Shown here: in pieces, positions 22,685 through 33,430 of the stretch
Position numbering within the stretch: the first letter of the stretch is position 1
How the letters are laid out: every line of letters starts with the position of its first letter
Assembly: GCA_001692895.1 (NCBI GenBank)
Contig: KV748201.1
Span: forward strand, 1,364,001-1,428,000
Direction: 5' to 3'
From: Cenococcum geophilum 1.58
Lineage: Eukaryota; Ascomycota; Dothideomycetes; Gloniales; Gloniaceae
Length of the DNA stretch: 64,000 bases
Position numbers and translations under genes: made by a program
The notes under the pieces: generated by a model
Told to the model about the DNA's origin: nothing
Databases searched by the model: none
What the model saw: the letters and a program-made list of their open reading frames with translations, nothing else

Positions 22685-24010
22685 ATGGTTTTTTCTAGTA
22701 TGGATGAATTGTCAGAAATCCGATTTAACATATCATCTTCATCTTCGCCACCTTTACGGTCTCCCCCCTCTGATCCGTCTCAATATTCTTTTAGGCAACT
22801 TCAAGACGATATCCCTTCGCACGTTGGAGTCCTACACTTGGCGCCAAGCCTAGGAACATCGTACACACGGGCGCCCAACGGGCGCCTCTTATTGGCCAGG
22901 CCCTTATCGATACCGTAGGACGCAAACCAACGTGCGAAGGGATATCGACCACCTAATGAAAATGAAGATCAGAGCATCGAAAGACCAGGCAGGAACGCAG
23001 AATATAATTAGGCAGATCCTATTAATTTCGAAGGCTCCCCAGATACCAAGCAATATTATCAGCAAATAAATTCAGACAGTCCAGAATATTTGCTTGCCGA
23101 GCGCGATTTGTGTGTTTTGTACCGCGAGATGTTGCCAATAATTGAAAGAGAAGTGGAGATTGAGGTGCCGCCAAGAGACATATTATCCGAGACGGATATA
23201 AAAGATGAAGCTATCGAGAACATCGAACAGGCGGCGGCTAGGCGTCTTCAAAAACTCGAGATTTTCGCAAACATTGACTCATGTCTAATATGCCGCTTTT
23301 TCCAAGTAGAAAGTAGGCTTTTAATTAGCTGCTGCTACACCACGACTAGAACATAGGAAATATGCGAAGATACTTTCAATCTGGATGACTGATCTGATCT
23401 TAGCGTGCCCAGACTTGGGCCCGGACGTCCCTCCACTTTGGGGCTAAGCGGATATTTTATCTAGGCCTTGTTTACACTTATCAAACCTGACCTATCATGA
23501 CTACCGATACCGTTTTGTGTTCGTGTCCTTGCCATCGGAGCAGAAAGAAAGCAGCCAAAGGATTCGTCCACGATTTATAGATCCTAACTCGATTGATTTG
23601 CTCGAATCGTGGATAAAAATTTGCCTTAAGCATCGCTCCCGGTCTTGTGGATTCATCGACATCATAGACTCCAGACAGTGCGACAAAGGCCGCCAGACTC
23701 CATTCATTTGATTATGGGCCTCTACCTGCTGTTATTGAAGACGCTATCAAAGTCACGATAGTGCTTGGGCTTCGATTTATCTGGGTCGACAGATACTGCA
23801 TACCTTAAGATAACGAAGACCACGGCAGTTGATTAGAGCATCGGTATGGATGATGCGGGCTTGGACCTATTAAGAAGCATTGTTTTCTCGACGCCGGATC
23901 ATATTTACGGACGAAGAGGTATATTTTGAATGCCGTAATATGAGCTGCTAGGAAGGGATTGACGGCTCTATGGAATTTTCCCTGATTCAGGTCGACAGGT
24001 TGCCATGATC
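22685..24010 (+). pseudogene. HET-domain (heterokaryon incompatibility) pseudogene
   Basis: Fragments of a HET protein appear in order but in different frames. One is LLESWIKICLKHRSRSCG (about 23600-23655), the usual lead-in. Next is LPAVIEDAIKVTIVLG then LRFIWVDRYCIP (23722-23805), the core. Last is RAWTY-stop-EALFSRRRIIFTDEEVY (from 23856) with YFECRNMSC. Stops replace expected Gln codons at 23806 (TAA), 23871 (TAA) and 23949 (TAG). A frame change between the core and the RAWTY block implies an internal deletion. HET proteins trigger cell death after fusion of unlike hyphae. A frame from the ATG at 22685 may be the original N-terminus and contains the 141-bp inverted-repeat element. The gene cannot make a functional protein. 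The HET identity is secure; the 5' limit is uncertain. Confidence 0.75.
22807..22947. mobile_element. 141-bp inverted-repeat element, copy A
   Basis: The ends are a perfect 21-bp inverted repeat (22807-22827 and 22927-22947, beginning CGATATCCCTTCGCACG). Inside are GTCCTAC near the left arm, GTAGGAC near the right arm, and the block ATTGGCCAG plus CTTATCGATA before the right arm. The same blocks in the same order and spacing occur in copy B at about 25861-25982, so this is a dispersed element, not a chance hairpin. It has no coding capacity. Confidence 0.75.
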
Positions 24011-24431
24011 TAATGATGTCCCTAAAACTTGCTTCAAGTAGTAAACTAAAATGTTATATATATATTTAATAATAATATATTTGAAATAATTAAAAAGTGT
24101 GGAAGGGTACGGGCTCTGCTAATAGAAAGATACGGTACTTTCGGTCAGAATCAATCAGTGGAAAAGCGGTCAATAAGGAAAGAAGATGTATTGAAGAAGA
24201 AGCTGTCTGTCTGTCCGTCTGTCAGAGTTGTTGAAGACTCTGGAGCTGCGGGCCAATCTTTGTAACTATCGAAGGCCTGTGCTTTCTGAATCTATGCCCA
24301 ATCTAGATATTGTATCCGGGGGGGCGAACTACACCACCACAGTTAACTTCTAGTCGATGCTTAAGCAGTCCGACACCAAACCGCAAATAGCACGCCTAGC
24401 TAGTTATGTCAGCATCTCGTACCGACAGATC
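24011..24431. other. AT-rich spacer with CTGT microsatellite
   Basis: An AT-rich stretch (about 24053-24090) is followed by a short CTGT/CCGT repeat near 24205-24225. The right part is probably the 3' untranslated region of the 88-aa gene. No other gene is seen. Confidence 0.4.
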
Positions 24432-24846
24432 CTATCTGCCTGAATTATATCTCGAACCCCCATTCCCGTCATTGTAATATGTGCTCCCATTCGGGTTCGA
24501 GTAGTAGTAACTCCCGTTACTATTGTCCCATCAGCCTTGCACTAAACTTCCAGTAGTAACGAAAGCCCAGCCAAGCGCTACTCACCTATTAGAATAGTGG
24601 TACGAGTTGCTATTCTGCGCTCCAGAGCCGTAGTCGCGGCTGCAGTAGTGGTTGCCCTACCCGCCTGTGTTAGTATATTTCAACACAACCCTGCCCTGAA
24701 GAGCAACTTGTGAGGCTAATATGCAGGGACCCACGTACCTGACTATTCGTCCCGGTGCTCGTGATAGTGTAGCCTGACGAACCGCTCGAGCCGCTCCCCG
24801 CGCCAGAGCCGGAGCCGGAGCTGCTGGAAGAAGATTCTTTCGTCAT
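24432..24846 (-). CDS. Small Ser/Gly/Tyr/Asn-rich conserved fungal protein, 88 aa
   Basis: I reconstruct three exons, 24846-24739, 24656-24586 and 24519-24432, total 267 nt, 88 aa. The introns are 82 and 66 bp with GTACGT/TAG and GTGAGT/TAG ends, and a CTAAC branch site in the first. The N-terminus is a Ser/Gly tract. It is followed by YTITSTGTNSQ-GNHYCSRDYG, then NSYHYSN and a NGSYYYSNPNGSTYYNDG tail. Splicing in this way turns three meaningless frames into one repetitive Tyr/Asn/Gly-rich protein. I recall similar short proteins in many Pezizomycotina, annotated as hypothetical, but cannot confirm this here. It has no signal peptide or membrane segment and its function is unknown. All exons are too short for simple open-frame detection. 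Confidence 0.75.
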
Positions 24847-25540
24847 TGCTCTTCAAGTGTGTAGAAACCTTAAGAGAAACTGGACTTTGCACGATTGAGA
24901 ACAAGCAAATCGGTAAACTGGAGTAGAGAAGAAGAGAAGAGGAGAGAAAAGCGGAGTAGAGTCGAGTTTAAAACGCCCCAGCGCGTCACTCACCATTCGC
25001 AGAAACGGCACGCCCCACCCTACCTACCGCGGGAGCACTTCCCCGCGGAAAGCGCGTGCACTCGTAGTCGGGCCAAAAGGGAGCCTTGGCTTCTCCTCAC
25101 CGCCTACTAGACCCTCTACGGCCGAGACAAGATATATCACGACGGGGATATCACAACTGTAACCGACTACCGGTACCATGTCAAAACGTCATTTGTCTCA
25201 CTAGCGTACCACCTTGTTTCAGTTGCCTAGCCCTTGACTCGCTCACCGACTCGGTCTACTTTTATGTATTTATACCACTTGATTTCCATAGATTTACAAT
25301 TAAGTCGCTCGTTCAATTCCCACACACTGCAAAGCTTACAACAACGCTTGTGGAAGAGGGAGCTTCAAAGCCTCGGATAGAAAGGGATGAAGCAAGAATT
25401 ACCGAATTGTTGTGTGTGTTGCGCGCGCACAGAGGGGGACACTGGAACCCGTACAAGATGTAGAGCCAAAACATTTTCCCCAACTCCCTTCATTACCAAT
25501 TAGTGTCAGTCAAATGTAGATTGCAATCGTCTTCTACATT
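24847..25540. other. Upstream of the small gene, no further gene seen
   Basis: This is the likely promoter of the 88-aa gene, including a purine-rich stretch at about 24920-24960. Frames on the plus strand have no family resemblance. Confidence 0.4.
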
Positions 25541-25645
25541 GCGATCGTCAGGAAGCCTCTTGGCACCATGTATATATAGTCTCTTCATTGCCACTCCGTC
25601 GTTACATTGCCACTAAGTCGGTAATAGGTAACGAAAACAGGTCGA
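25540..25645 (-). repeat. LTR relic, fragment
   Basis: Read on the minus strand, this has TTACCTATTACCGACTTAGT then GGCAAT, followed by a TATATATACAT box. The first block matches ATTACCTATCACCGACTGAG then TGGCAAT of the Copia LTR at 50431-50697, and the box lies in a comparable downstream position. It looks like a degraded LTR of a related family in reverse orientation. The ends are not definable. Confidence 0.45.
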
Positions 25646-25784
25646 CATAGTGCCTCTCTTTCCATTATCCTTTTTCGGGACTGGAAAACCTTACCCCTCA
25701 TTCACCTCTTCAGAATCATGTCTCCAATCTGATAAATGGTAACCAAGTGTGAGGTTCACAATTTGCTAGCTTGACATGAAGTTC

Positions 25785-26080
25785 TAAAACAGGAGAAGGT
25801 GAGGAAGACTCTGTCTATTCAAACTATGAAGAAAAGAAACTATATATATACGAGGGCGGGGTATCCCTTCCGCTGGTGACGTCCTACGAAATGTGGACCG
25901 TGCGCGAACACGGAGCTTTGATCCTATTGATTCTATTGGCCAGCTCTTATCGATAATAGTAGGACGAAAGCGGAAGGGATGAGGGGGTACAGGCAACAAA
26001 AACAGTGTAATTCATAGGGTAGTATGCAACTGGAACAGGAACAGGGTAATCGGCAAAATCCGACCTGGACCGACAAATAT
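25785..26080 (-). repeat. LTR relic carrying inverted-repeat element copy B
   Basis: The left part (about 25803-25860: CTATGAAGAAAAGAAACTAT, then a TATATATA box and GAGGGCGGGG) resembles 49700-49750. The right part, after copy B, has GGTAGTATGCAA-type units like the GGTAGTAAGCAA units at 49760-49810. Both sites therefore look like reverse-oriented copies of one LTR family. In this copy the short inverted-repeat element has inserted between the TATA region and the upstream units. Confidence 0.45.
25861..25982. mobile_element. Inverted-repeat element, copy B (about 120 bp)
   Basis: The arms are ATCCCTTCCGCT at 25863-25874 and its complement at 25969-25980. GTCCTAC and GTAGGAC lie inside them, and the block ATTGGCCAG then CTTATCGATA precedes the right arm, as in copy A. 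The middle differs in length and sequence from copy A. It has no open frame. Confidence 0.7.
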
Positions 26081-26706
26081 ACTACCAAGGGAAAAGACGT
26101 CTGCAGATTTCCTTCGAAACGATCATCTCTCGCTACTTCTGGTACAGTATTTGAGTGCGGCTTACTGGTGAAGCTCAGCGTCATGTATGTTTCCAAGTCT
26201 TTTCGCGTTTTCCGGACACCTAAGCAATCACAAGGATTATTACTAGTAATTTTCCTCAAACGCAGGTACAACTAGACGCAAAATGATTTTTTAGTATTGT
26301 TATGTCGGGGAAGAATGAAGCAGGAAGAGAGTCATACCACTACTACCGTGGCTATTATACAATCAATCCAAATACCCTACCAAATACCCAACGGGACAAA
26401 AAGCCAACCCTAACAAAACACTCACAAAATGAAATAACACTAGCAAGCCTAGTCATATCGTATCATACCAAATAGACAAACAGGAATACAAGAGATGAAG
26501 GACACCAAACCGAACAAGAAACAGCGCTACTTTTTTTGCAATTAGTGTCACAATGTGCCTCCTATGGGAAGGAGTCCTCCAACTTCAATTCGTCATCATA
26601 TCTCTCATGGCGCGTGGCATCTCATGCATCCCCACGCGCCGCCCTCGTCCTCGTATCTCTCCTTCAAGCTTCACCTCTCGTGAGTCCCAGTGGCCATAAA
26701 GCAAGC
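26081..26706. other. Downstream of the DUF3659 gene
   Basis: An AT-rich spacer and probable 3' untranslated region. No gene is seen. Confidence 0.4.
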
Positions 26707-29700
26707 TTACTTGCCACCCAAAAGACCACCGATCAACGGCAGGCCAGCAACAGGGTTACCGCCCTTCTTCTTCTTCTTGTCGCCCATACCAAGCGATTCG
26801 GTAATGCTACCAAGTCCCAAGCCACTGAGCAGCTTGTCGATGCCCAGACCGCCAAGCAGGCCGGTGACAAGGCCGCCCAGTCCAAGGCCGTTGAGTAGTC
26901 TGCCGACAAGATTCAGCACACCGGCGAGCAGCAAGCCAACCGCCGCGATGATCTGGAAGAGTGGTTCGGTGAGCAGGGCCCAGAGTGGGTTCAGCTTCTT
27001 CTTCGCGTGCGGCATATCTGAGATGCGCTTCTTCGCGTTGTCGATGGTCGTGACGACCGTGGTGGTCAGCTCCTTCAGGCAATCTGCGAGACGGTACTCC
27101 TCGGGTGTGGCCTCCCGAGTGCTGGCACGGCCCTTGGCCTGTGCAGCGATGCGGCCGTCGGGGTCAAGGCCGCGGAGGGCGCCGTTGCATTCTTGGAGGA
27201 TGCGGCCACCTTCTTCAATGAGGGGCTTGACGTTGTTGACAAGCTCTTCCTCGTCCAGCTCGTCGCGAGGAGTACGGTCGGCTTTCTCGATATACTGTAA
27301 ATATTGTTAATATCTTTTGGTAAACTTAGAATCAGTTGTAATTCAAAACTTACCTCAGTGATCTGCTTGCACACTGGCTGTATCCGCTCAAGTGTCTGCT
27401 GGCAAATGTTTGCCATCTTGTCGGCTAGCTCAGCATCCTCTTTCCTCTTCTTCTCTTCCTCTGTCTCCTCTTTGGGTTCCTCTTCGGGTTCTTCCTCGGG
27501 AACGATGTTCTCTAGAAGAGTAGCTTCGCCGACCTTGTTGCCATCATTATCGACGACATAACCGTTGTCGTCGATTTCGAGGCCAGCACAGTGGCCAAGG
27601 TCACCAGCCGTGAGTCTACCGATGAGATCGCCGTTCTGGTCACGGACTTCACCTTCTTTATTGACGTGCAGGCCGGCCATAGGGTTGACACGTCTCTCCT
27701 TCTCTTCTGGCTCCCAACGTTCGGCTTTGCCAATAGTGTTACCATTCTTGTCGGTAATATCACCATCCTCGTCGACCTTGTGGCCAACGAGCCTATTGAT
27801 ATCGCCTTCGATAACACGTCCAATGATGGTGCCATCTGGGGTCTGGACGGTTCCATCTTTAGCGACAGTGTTGTTTTCGAAGCCAGCGAAAGGTCCCTCT
27901 GGACCAGAGGGTGCACCCTGGACGAGCTCTGCGCGGCCAATGACGTTGCCAGCATTGTCCCAAATCCGACCCTCGCCGTCGACCTTCTTTCCGATCATAG
28001 TGGAGGGGTCGCCTTCGGCGACACGACCAAGGATCGTGCCAGACGAATCGACAACGTTACCGGCCTTGTTGACGGTGCAGCCAGCCAAAGCTGAGAGGTC
28101 GGCTTCTGGTGCTTCCTCTTCCTCCCAAGGCTCAGCGTGGCCCTTAACATTACCATGCTTGTCGATAATGTCACCGTCTTCGTCGACGGAGTGGCCGATC
28201 AGTTTCTTGGGGTTACCCTCGATAATTANACCGACAACGTTGCCATCCGCATCTTCAACCATTCCATCTTTAACGACCTTGAGACCTTCAAGGCCTGCGA
28301 AAGGCCCTTCGGCTTTGGAGACACGTTCGTTATCAGGAATGAGTTCGCATCGGCCAACACCTTTCCGGTGTCACCGTGGATCAGACCCTCACCATCGCTC
28401 TTTCGGCCGGCAAGCTCCTTGAGGTTGCCTTCAACAAGTTTTCCAACAGGGATGCCATTGCTATCCACGAGGAATCCTTGTTTGTTCAAAGTCAAGCCAT
28501 CGAGGATGGACAAATCTGGGGGCGCTTCCTCCTCTTCCTCCCAAGGCTCAGCGTGGCCTTTAACATTACCATGCTTGTCGATAATGTCACCGTCTTCGTC
28601 GACGGAGTGGCCGATCAGTTTCTTGGGGTTACCCTCGATAATTACACCGACAACGTTGCCATCCGCATCTTCAACCATTCCATCTTTAACGACCTTGAGA
28701 CCTTCAGGCCTGCGAAAGGCCCTTCGGCTTTGGAGACACGTTCGTTATCAGGAATGAGTTCGCATCGGCCAACAACCTTTCCGGTGTCACCAGGTTGCCT
28801 TCAACAAGTTTTCCAACAGGGATGCCATTGCTATCCACGAGGAATCCTTGTTTGTTCAAAGTCAAGCCATCGAGGATGGACAAATCNGGGGGCGCTTCCT
28901 CCTCTTCTTCGAGAGGCTCAGCATGGCCCTTAACGTTTCCATGCTTGTCAATAATATCGCCATCCTCATCAACAGCAAGGCCAACGAGGCGCTTGGGATT
29001 TCCATCGACAATTTGGCCAACGATGTTGCCATCTTCGTCAGCAACCTTGCCGTCAGCAACGACACGGAGGTCTTGGAGACCGGCAAATGGTCCTTCCGGT
29101 TTAGCCTCGCGTTCGTTCATAGGAATAAGCTCGCAGCGGCCAATAACGTCGCCCCAGTCGTTCCAGATTTGACCGTTCTTGTCGCACTTCTTGCCAGCCA
29201 GTTCCTTAAGATTACCCTCGACCAAGCGGCCAATGGGTACACCATCGTCGCCGATAACGTTACCCTGCTTGTTGACAACTCTTCCAGCAAGGATGGACAA
29301 ATCTTCAGGCTCAACTTCGGGCTCGGCTTCGGCCTCAGGCTCCTCCCAGCGTTCGGCATGACCGACGACTGATCCTTTCCTGTCAATAATATCACCATCT
29401 TCATCAACAGCTCGGCCAACAAGTTTCTTCGGGTCGCCTTCGACGACTTGGCCTACCGTGTTGCCGTTCTCATCCTCAACCATGCCGCCCTTGACGACAA
29501 TCAGGCCTTCAAGACCAGCAAATGGTGGTTCCTCGTCTGGTTCTTCAACAACTACCGTCTGGGCACGGCCGATGACATGGCCTTTGTTGTCCCAGAATTG
29601 GCCTTCAGCATCACAGGCGACACCCATCTTGGACAATTTCTTGGGATCGCCCTCAACAAGCTCGCCAACAATGTTGCCCTTGCTGTCAACGACCTTGCCA

Positions 29701-31973
29701 GCCTTGTTGACGGTAAGTCCTTCAAGAATAGAGAGAGGTGGTAGTTCGGGTCCGGCTTCCTCCACGACTTCTTGAGCCTCTTCAGCAGCATCTTGTGCCC
29801 CTTCGGCGGCGTCCTGTTCTCCTTCAACAGCACCCTCAGCAGCCTCCGCGGGTTCTTGAGGAAGGACCTTGGCTTTTCCAATAACCTTACCATCCTTGTC
29901 AAGTACTTCACCCTTGTCATTGACCCTCTTGCCTGCGCAGGCAGCGACGTTACCTTCAACGAGCTCGCCGATTGGTTCTCCGTCTTCGTTTAGGATTTGA
30001 CCCTTCTTGTTGACCTTGAGTCCTTCAAGGATGTCGATGTCAGGGATGGCTGGTTCTGGAGCAGCCTCCTCAACCTCGCTAAGCTTCTCCCTGAGAGCCT
30101 TCATGGCCTCCAGGGCGGCTTCGCCAGATACGACTTCAACTTTTCCGAGGACATTGCCCTCCCTGTCAACAACTTCACCCTTCTCGTTGATTGTCTTTCC
30201 AGCACACACCTTGACGTCACCTTCCTTGAGCTCGCCGATCTCCTCGCCCTCCTCATCGAGGACCTTGCCCTTCCTGTTGACCTTCAGGTCTTCGAGGATG
30301 CGGACATCCAGAGCACCAGCGGCAGCCTCCTTCAACTTCTCCGCAGCGCCATCAGCGAGTTCAACCTTTCCGAGCACGTTGCCGTCAGCGTCGACCACCT
30401 CGCCCTTATCGTTGACAGTTAGGCCCTTGACATCGTCAATGTTACCTTCGGCGAGCTGACCGATGACCTCGCCATCCTCGTTGAGGACCTCGCCGGCCTC
30501 ATTGATCTCCTTGCCTTCGAGGGCTTCGACACCAGGAAGCTCGGCCTCGATACCTTCAGCCTCGATACCTTCAGCCTCGTCTTTAACTCCGTTAACGGCA
30601 CCTTCTGCGCCTTCCTTGACGCCATCAGTAGCTCCGACAGCTTCGTCAGCAACGCCATCGACGCCCTCAGGAACTTCGGCATCTGGAATCTCGTCTTGGT
30701 CGGCAAGGTCAGCTGCGTCTGGGTGAAGCCTAGCTCTGCCGATGACATTTCCTTCGTCGTCAAGGATCTCGCCGTTTTCGTTGAACTCGAGACCCTGGAG
30801 CTCAGCCGGGTTGCCTTCAACAAGCTGGCCGACGAAATCGCCGTCCTGGTTGAGGATCTGGCCGGTCTTGTCGACGGTGAGACCTTTCAGGATTTCGATT
30901 CCAGGCATCTTGGGGCCGCCCTCGGCAGCACCCTTTGCTTGCTCTATAAGCTCTCTTGCTTTGTCGGGAAGGATCTCGCATCGGCCAACAAGGTCGCCAT
31001 CTTCGTCGAGGATTTCGCCGTCGTCACCAACGATATAGCCTACAAGGTCTTCGGCATCACCCTCCACTAGCCTGCCGACGGGTTTGCCATCGTTATCGTT
31101 GATTATACCATCCTCATTAACTTCGAGGCCCTTGAGAATGGAAAGATCCGGAACATCGGGAAGCTCTTGGCCAGTCACGTCTTCAGCGGTGTCCTTGACG
31201 CCATTGACAACGTCTCCGGCACCTTCAGCAGCTTCACCGGCAGTGTCTGTGACATTGTCGGCTGTGTCTTTCGCAGCTCCGGCTGGGTCTTGGGTGGCCT
31301 TTCCAGCCAAATTTGACGCTCGTCTAGCGAGTCCTTGGGCGCCGCTCAGCAGACCGCCTCCAGTCCTCTGTGCACGCTCGGCAGCTTCGCCTGTTATATC
31401 TGTGACATCGTCTGCGGTGTCTTCTACGTCGTCTGCGGTATCGCCTGCCTTCTCGGTGGCATCGTCACCTGTGTCTTCAGCTTCCCTTTCAGCACCCTCA
31501 GCGGCTTCCTGTACGCCGCCAATGGTGTCTTCGGGCTTGTCAATTGGCTTTGGTTCAGCTTCTTCTAGATCGCCTCCAGCCTGGGAGACCTTGCCCGTGA
31601 CATCTCCAGCTTCTTCGGTTGCTGACTCCTTGGCATCTTCTGCTGTACTCGGCACGTCTTCGGCCCTCTCGGTTACATCACTTTCAGTTGGCCGGGGAGG
31701 TAATTCGGGGTTTTCAGCTTCTTCTTTTTCTACTGGGGGAGATTTGGTCGCTTGACTGAGCTTTGATGTGGCACTTGATTGGGGCTTGCGACCTAGTTTT
31801 GTGGGTGTTCGGGGGGCCTCACTGCCCTTACCGGCTGCTGGCGATGGAGCCATGCTTTTAGATGTGCGTTGTGTTCTTGGAGAAGAGTGATGTGATCTAG
31901 AGGCAACGGGGGATGATCTGTTTGGAGTTGGGGGGAAAGAGTAATAGGCGTAGGAAGAGGAATTGGATGTCAT
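26707..31973 (-). CDS. DUF3659-repeat (LEA-like) protein with C-terminal DUF6987 region; reading frame broken by probable assembly errors
   Basis: From ATG 31973 (an in-frame ATG at 32108 is possible) runs a Ser/Pro-rich leader. An LEA-like acidic region rich in AEDAKES and DTADDV units follows. Then come about 13 repeats of some 65 residues built as ILxGLxVNKxGxVxDxDG, VGxLVEGDxxxLVG and GxVIGRAE (DUF3659). A 59-bp GT-AG intron (27353-27295) leads to YIEKADRTPRDELDEEELV and a hydrophobic Leu/Gly-rich end (about the last 100 residues) closing in PVAGLPLIGGLLGGK, which fits DUF6987. Around 28137-28912 a unit occurs twice almost exactly, with two N bases, two single-base losses and a 40-base gap that break the frame. 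The true gene is probably uninterrupted there. LEA-like repeats suggest a stress or desiccation role, but function is unproven. Confidence 0.8.
28137..28912. repeat. Near-exact duplicated block inside the DUF3659 gene (likely assembly artefact)
   Basis: Sequence beginning at about 28137 recurs 416 bp downstream (28553 onward) almost base for base. Differences are single-base losses (AACACCTTT against AACAACCTTT; TCAAGGCC against TCAGGCC), a 40-base loss after GGTGTCACC, and two N bases (28229, 28887). Other repeats of this gene differ much more from each other. Frame breaks occur only here. This pattern fits one locus assembled twice from low-quality reads better than a recent true duplication. 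Confidence 0.65.
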
Positions 31974-33430
31974 ATAATTGACGTCGCAGAAGACGTATAT
32001 GTAGAGAGAAAGAAATGGATGGGCGCAGGGAAGCAATAATAAATGGGAGGGAAGAGGGAAAGATGGCCTGGAGGTTCGCGATGACGTAGGTATTCGGGAG
32101 TTACTCAATTTTGGCAGGGGAGCTTTTTGCAGAGCTCGCGCCTCAAATGCCTGGGGCCCTTGGTTAGTTGGTGCAAGGGAAACTTGTTTTGCGGCTGCTG
32201 AAGGTTCATCACTGCAACACGGATGCCGCCTCTCACCCTAATACTGGGCGGCTTCCAGCAGTGCTGTGAAGGCCTATTACGTCACAGCACCAGCCTCGAG
32301 CGGCTTGAGCTTCGTTTTCGTGCTGCTTGGTGCAACATGGGCGTATAGCGGGTCTCGCAGCAGGTGTGGCTGGGCTGGGGTAGAGGGAAGACCGCTTAGT
32401 CCAATCGTCGATGGGGAAGCTATGGCCTGATGGAGACCCGTGGAAGATCGATGTGATCCTGATGATCGGAGTTTCTGGACGAACACGCCGCATGGAGGAA
32501 GTCTACTCGAGTGCTCAGTCTAACTTAGCCAATGCCAGTAAGACACTGTGGCGCATACTCCTGAATCAAGAAACATGTGCTTAAGAGGTGCATGATGGAG
32601 CATCTGGGTTGGCCAGAGTAGAGCTCTGAGCTCGATCTGCACACGACGGAACTCCTCTCGCGCGTTCTGGGAATTCGCAGACGGGAGAGAGGGGTGGCCT
32701 GGCAGCAATGGAGTTCGAGTGGGGTTGTGTCTCAGCAAGCTATGTCATGATCGTCGGTGTGAAACCTTGCTCTTCGATCCCTCGTATGGTGACATGCACC
32801 AAGCAAAAGTCGGAAGTCGTCCTGAAGTCGATGCTCGATGACGCGCTGTGGCTGAGGGACGCCGGATGATCCCTGGCAGTCGCGGAAAAACCCAACGTCC
32901 GCTGGCGTGCCGCGCTTGAATGCAGCCTGTTTGCCAAGCCATTCTAGCTCCCGATCTATGATTGCTGCCCTGAGCATCACGACTTCACCAACGCGTGCAC
33001 TTGCAGGCCCTGAGACGGCGGATCGTGCGGATGCACGAGCTAGAGAGCCCTTCGGGGAGGCGGGACAGGGCCTGCTTCACTCACAATGCTGCAAGTCTTC
33101 CAGTTTTCTCGGAGGCTTTATGCTTCCGTGTCACTATGATAGACCCACGAAACACCGGACCAGACAAGCTCCTGATTGTGACATTAGCTCAACCATCTCC
33201 GCAAACCCCTTAATTTAGAGTGATACGTGTATGCATTATTCGTAGCGACATAACAGATGTAAATGCTCGATACATAATTACTTCTTGAAAGTTATTTATG
33301 CCGCAATCACTACCATGGACTATCTGTGAAGTCCCAAGCTCTAATAACAGTTATTCTCCCTTGGAGAGTACCAGACGAATTGGATATCATAGACCAAATC
33401 CATAACGCTCCAAACTCCTTCATAAGCAAG
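31974..33430. other. Intergenic, no gene supported
   Basis: The part near 31974-32110 is the leader or promoter of the DUF3659 gene. The rest (about 1.3 kb) has short frames on both strands with no family resemblance, and no repeats. The end near 33430 includes the 3' region of the IQ-motif gene. Confidence 0.4.

Noticed and set aside
27565-31755. Several long plus-strand open frames, Ser/Pro/Thr-rich or Val/Leu-rich
   Set aside because: They are shadows of the DUF3659 repeats on the minus strand and repeat with the same period.
32233-33220. Cluster of 60-100-codon frames on both strands
   Set aside because: Mutually overlapping frames with no family resemblance and no splice logic joining them.
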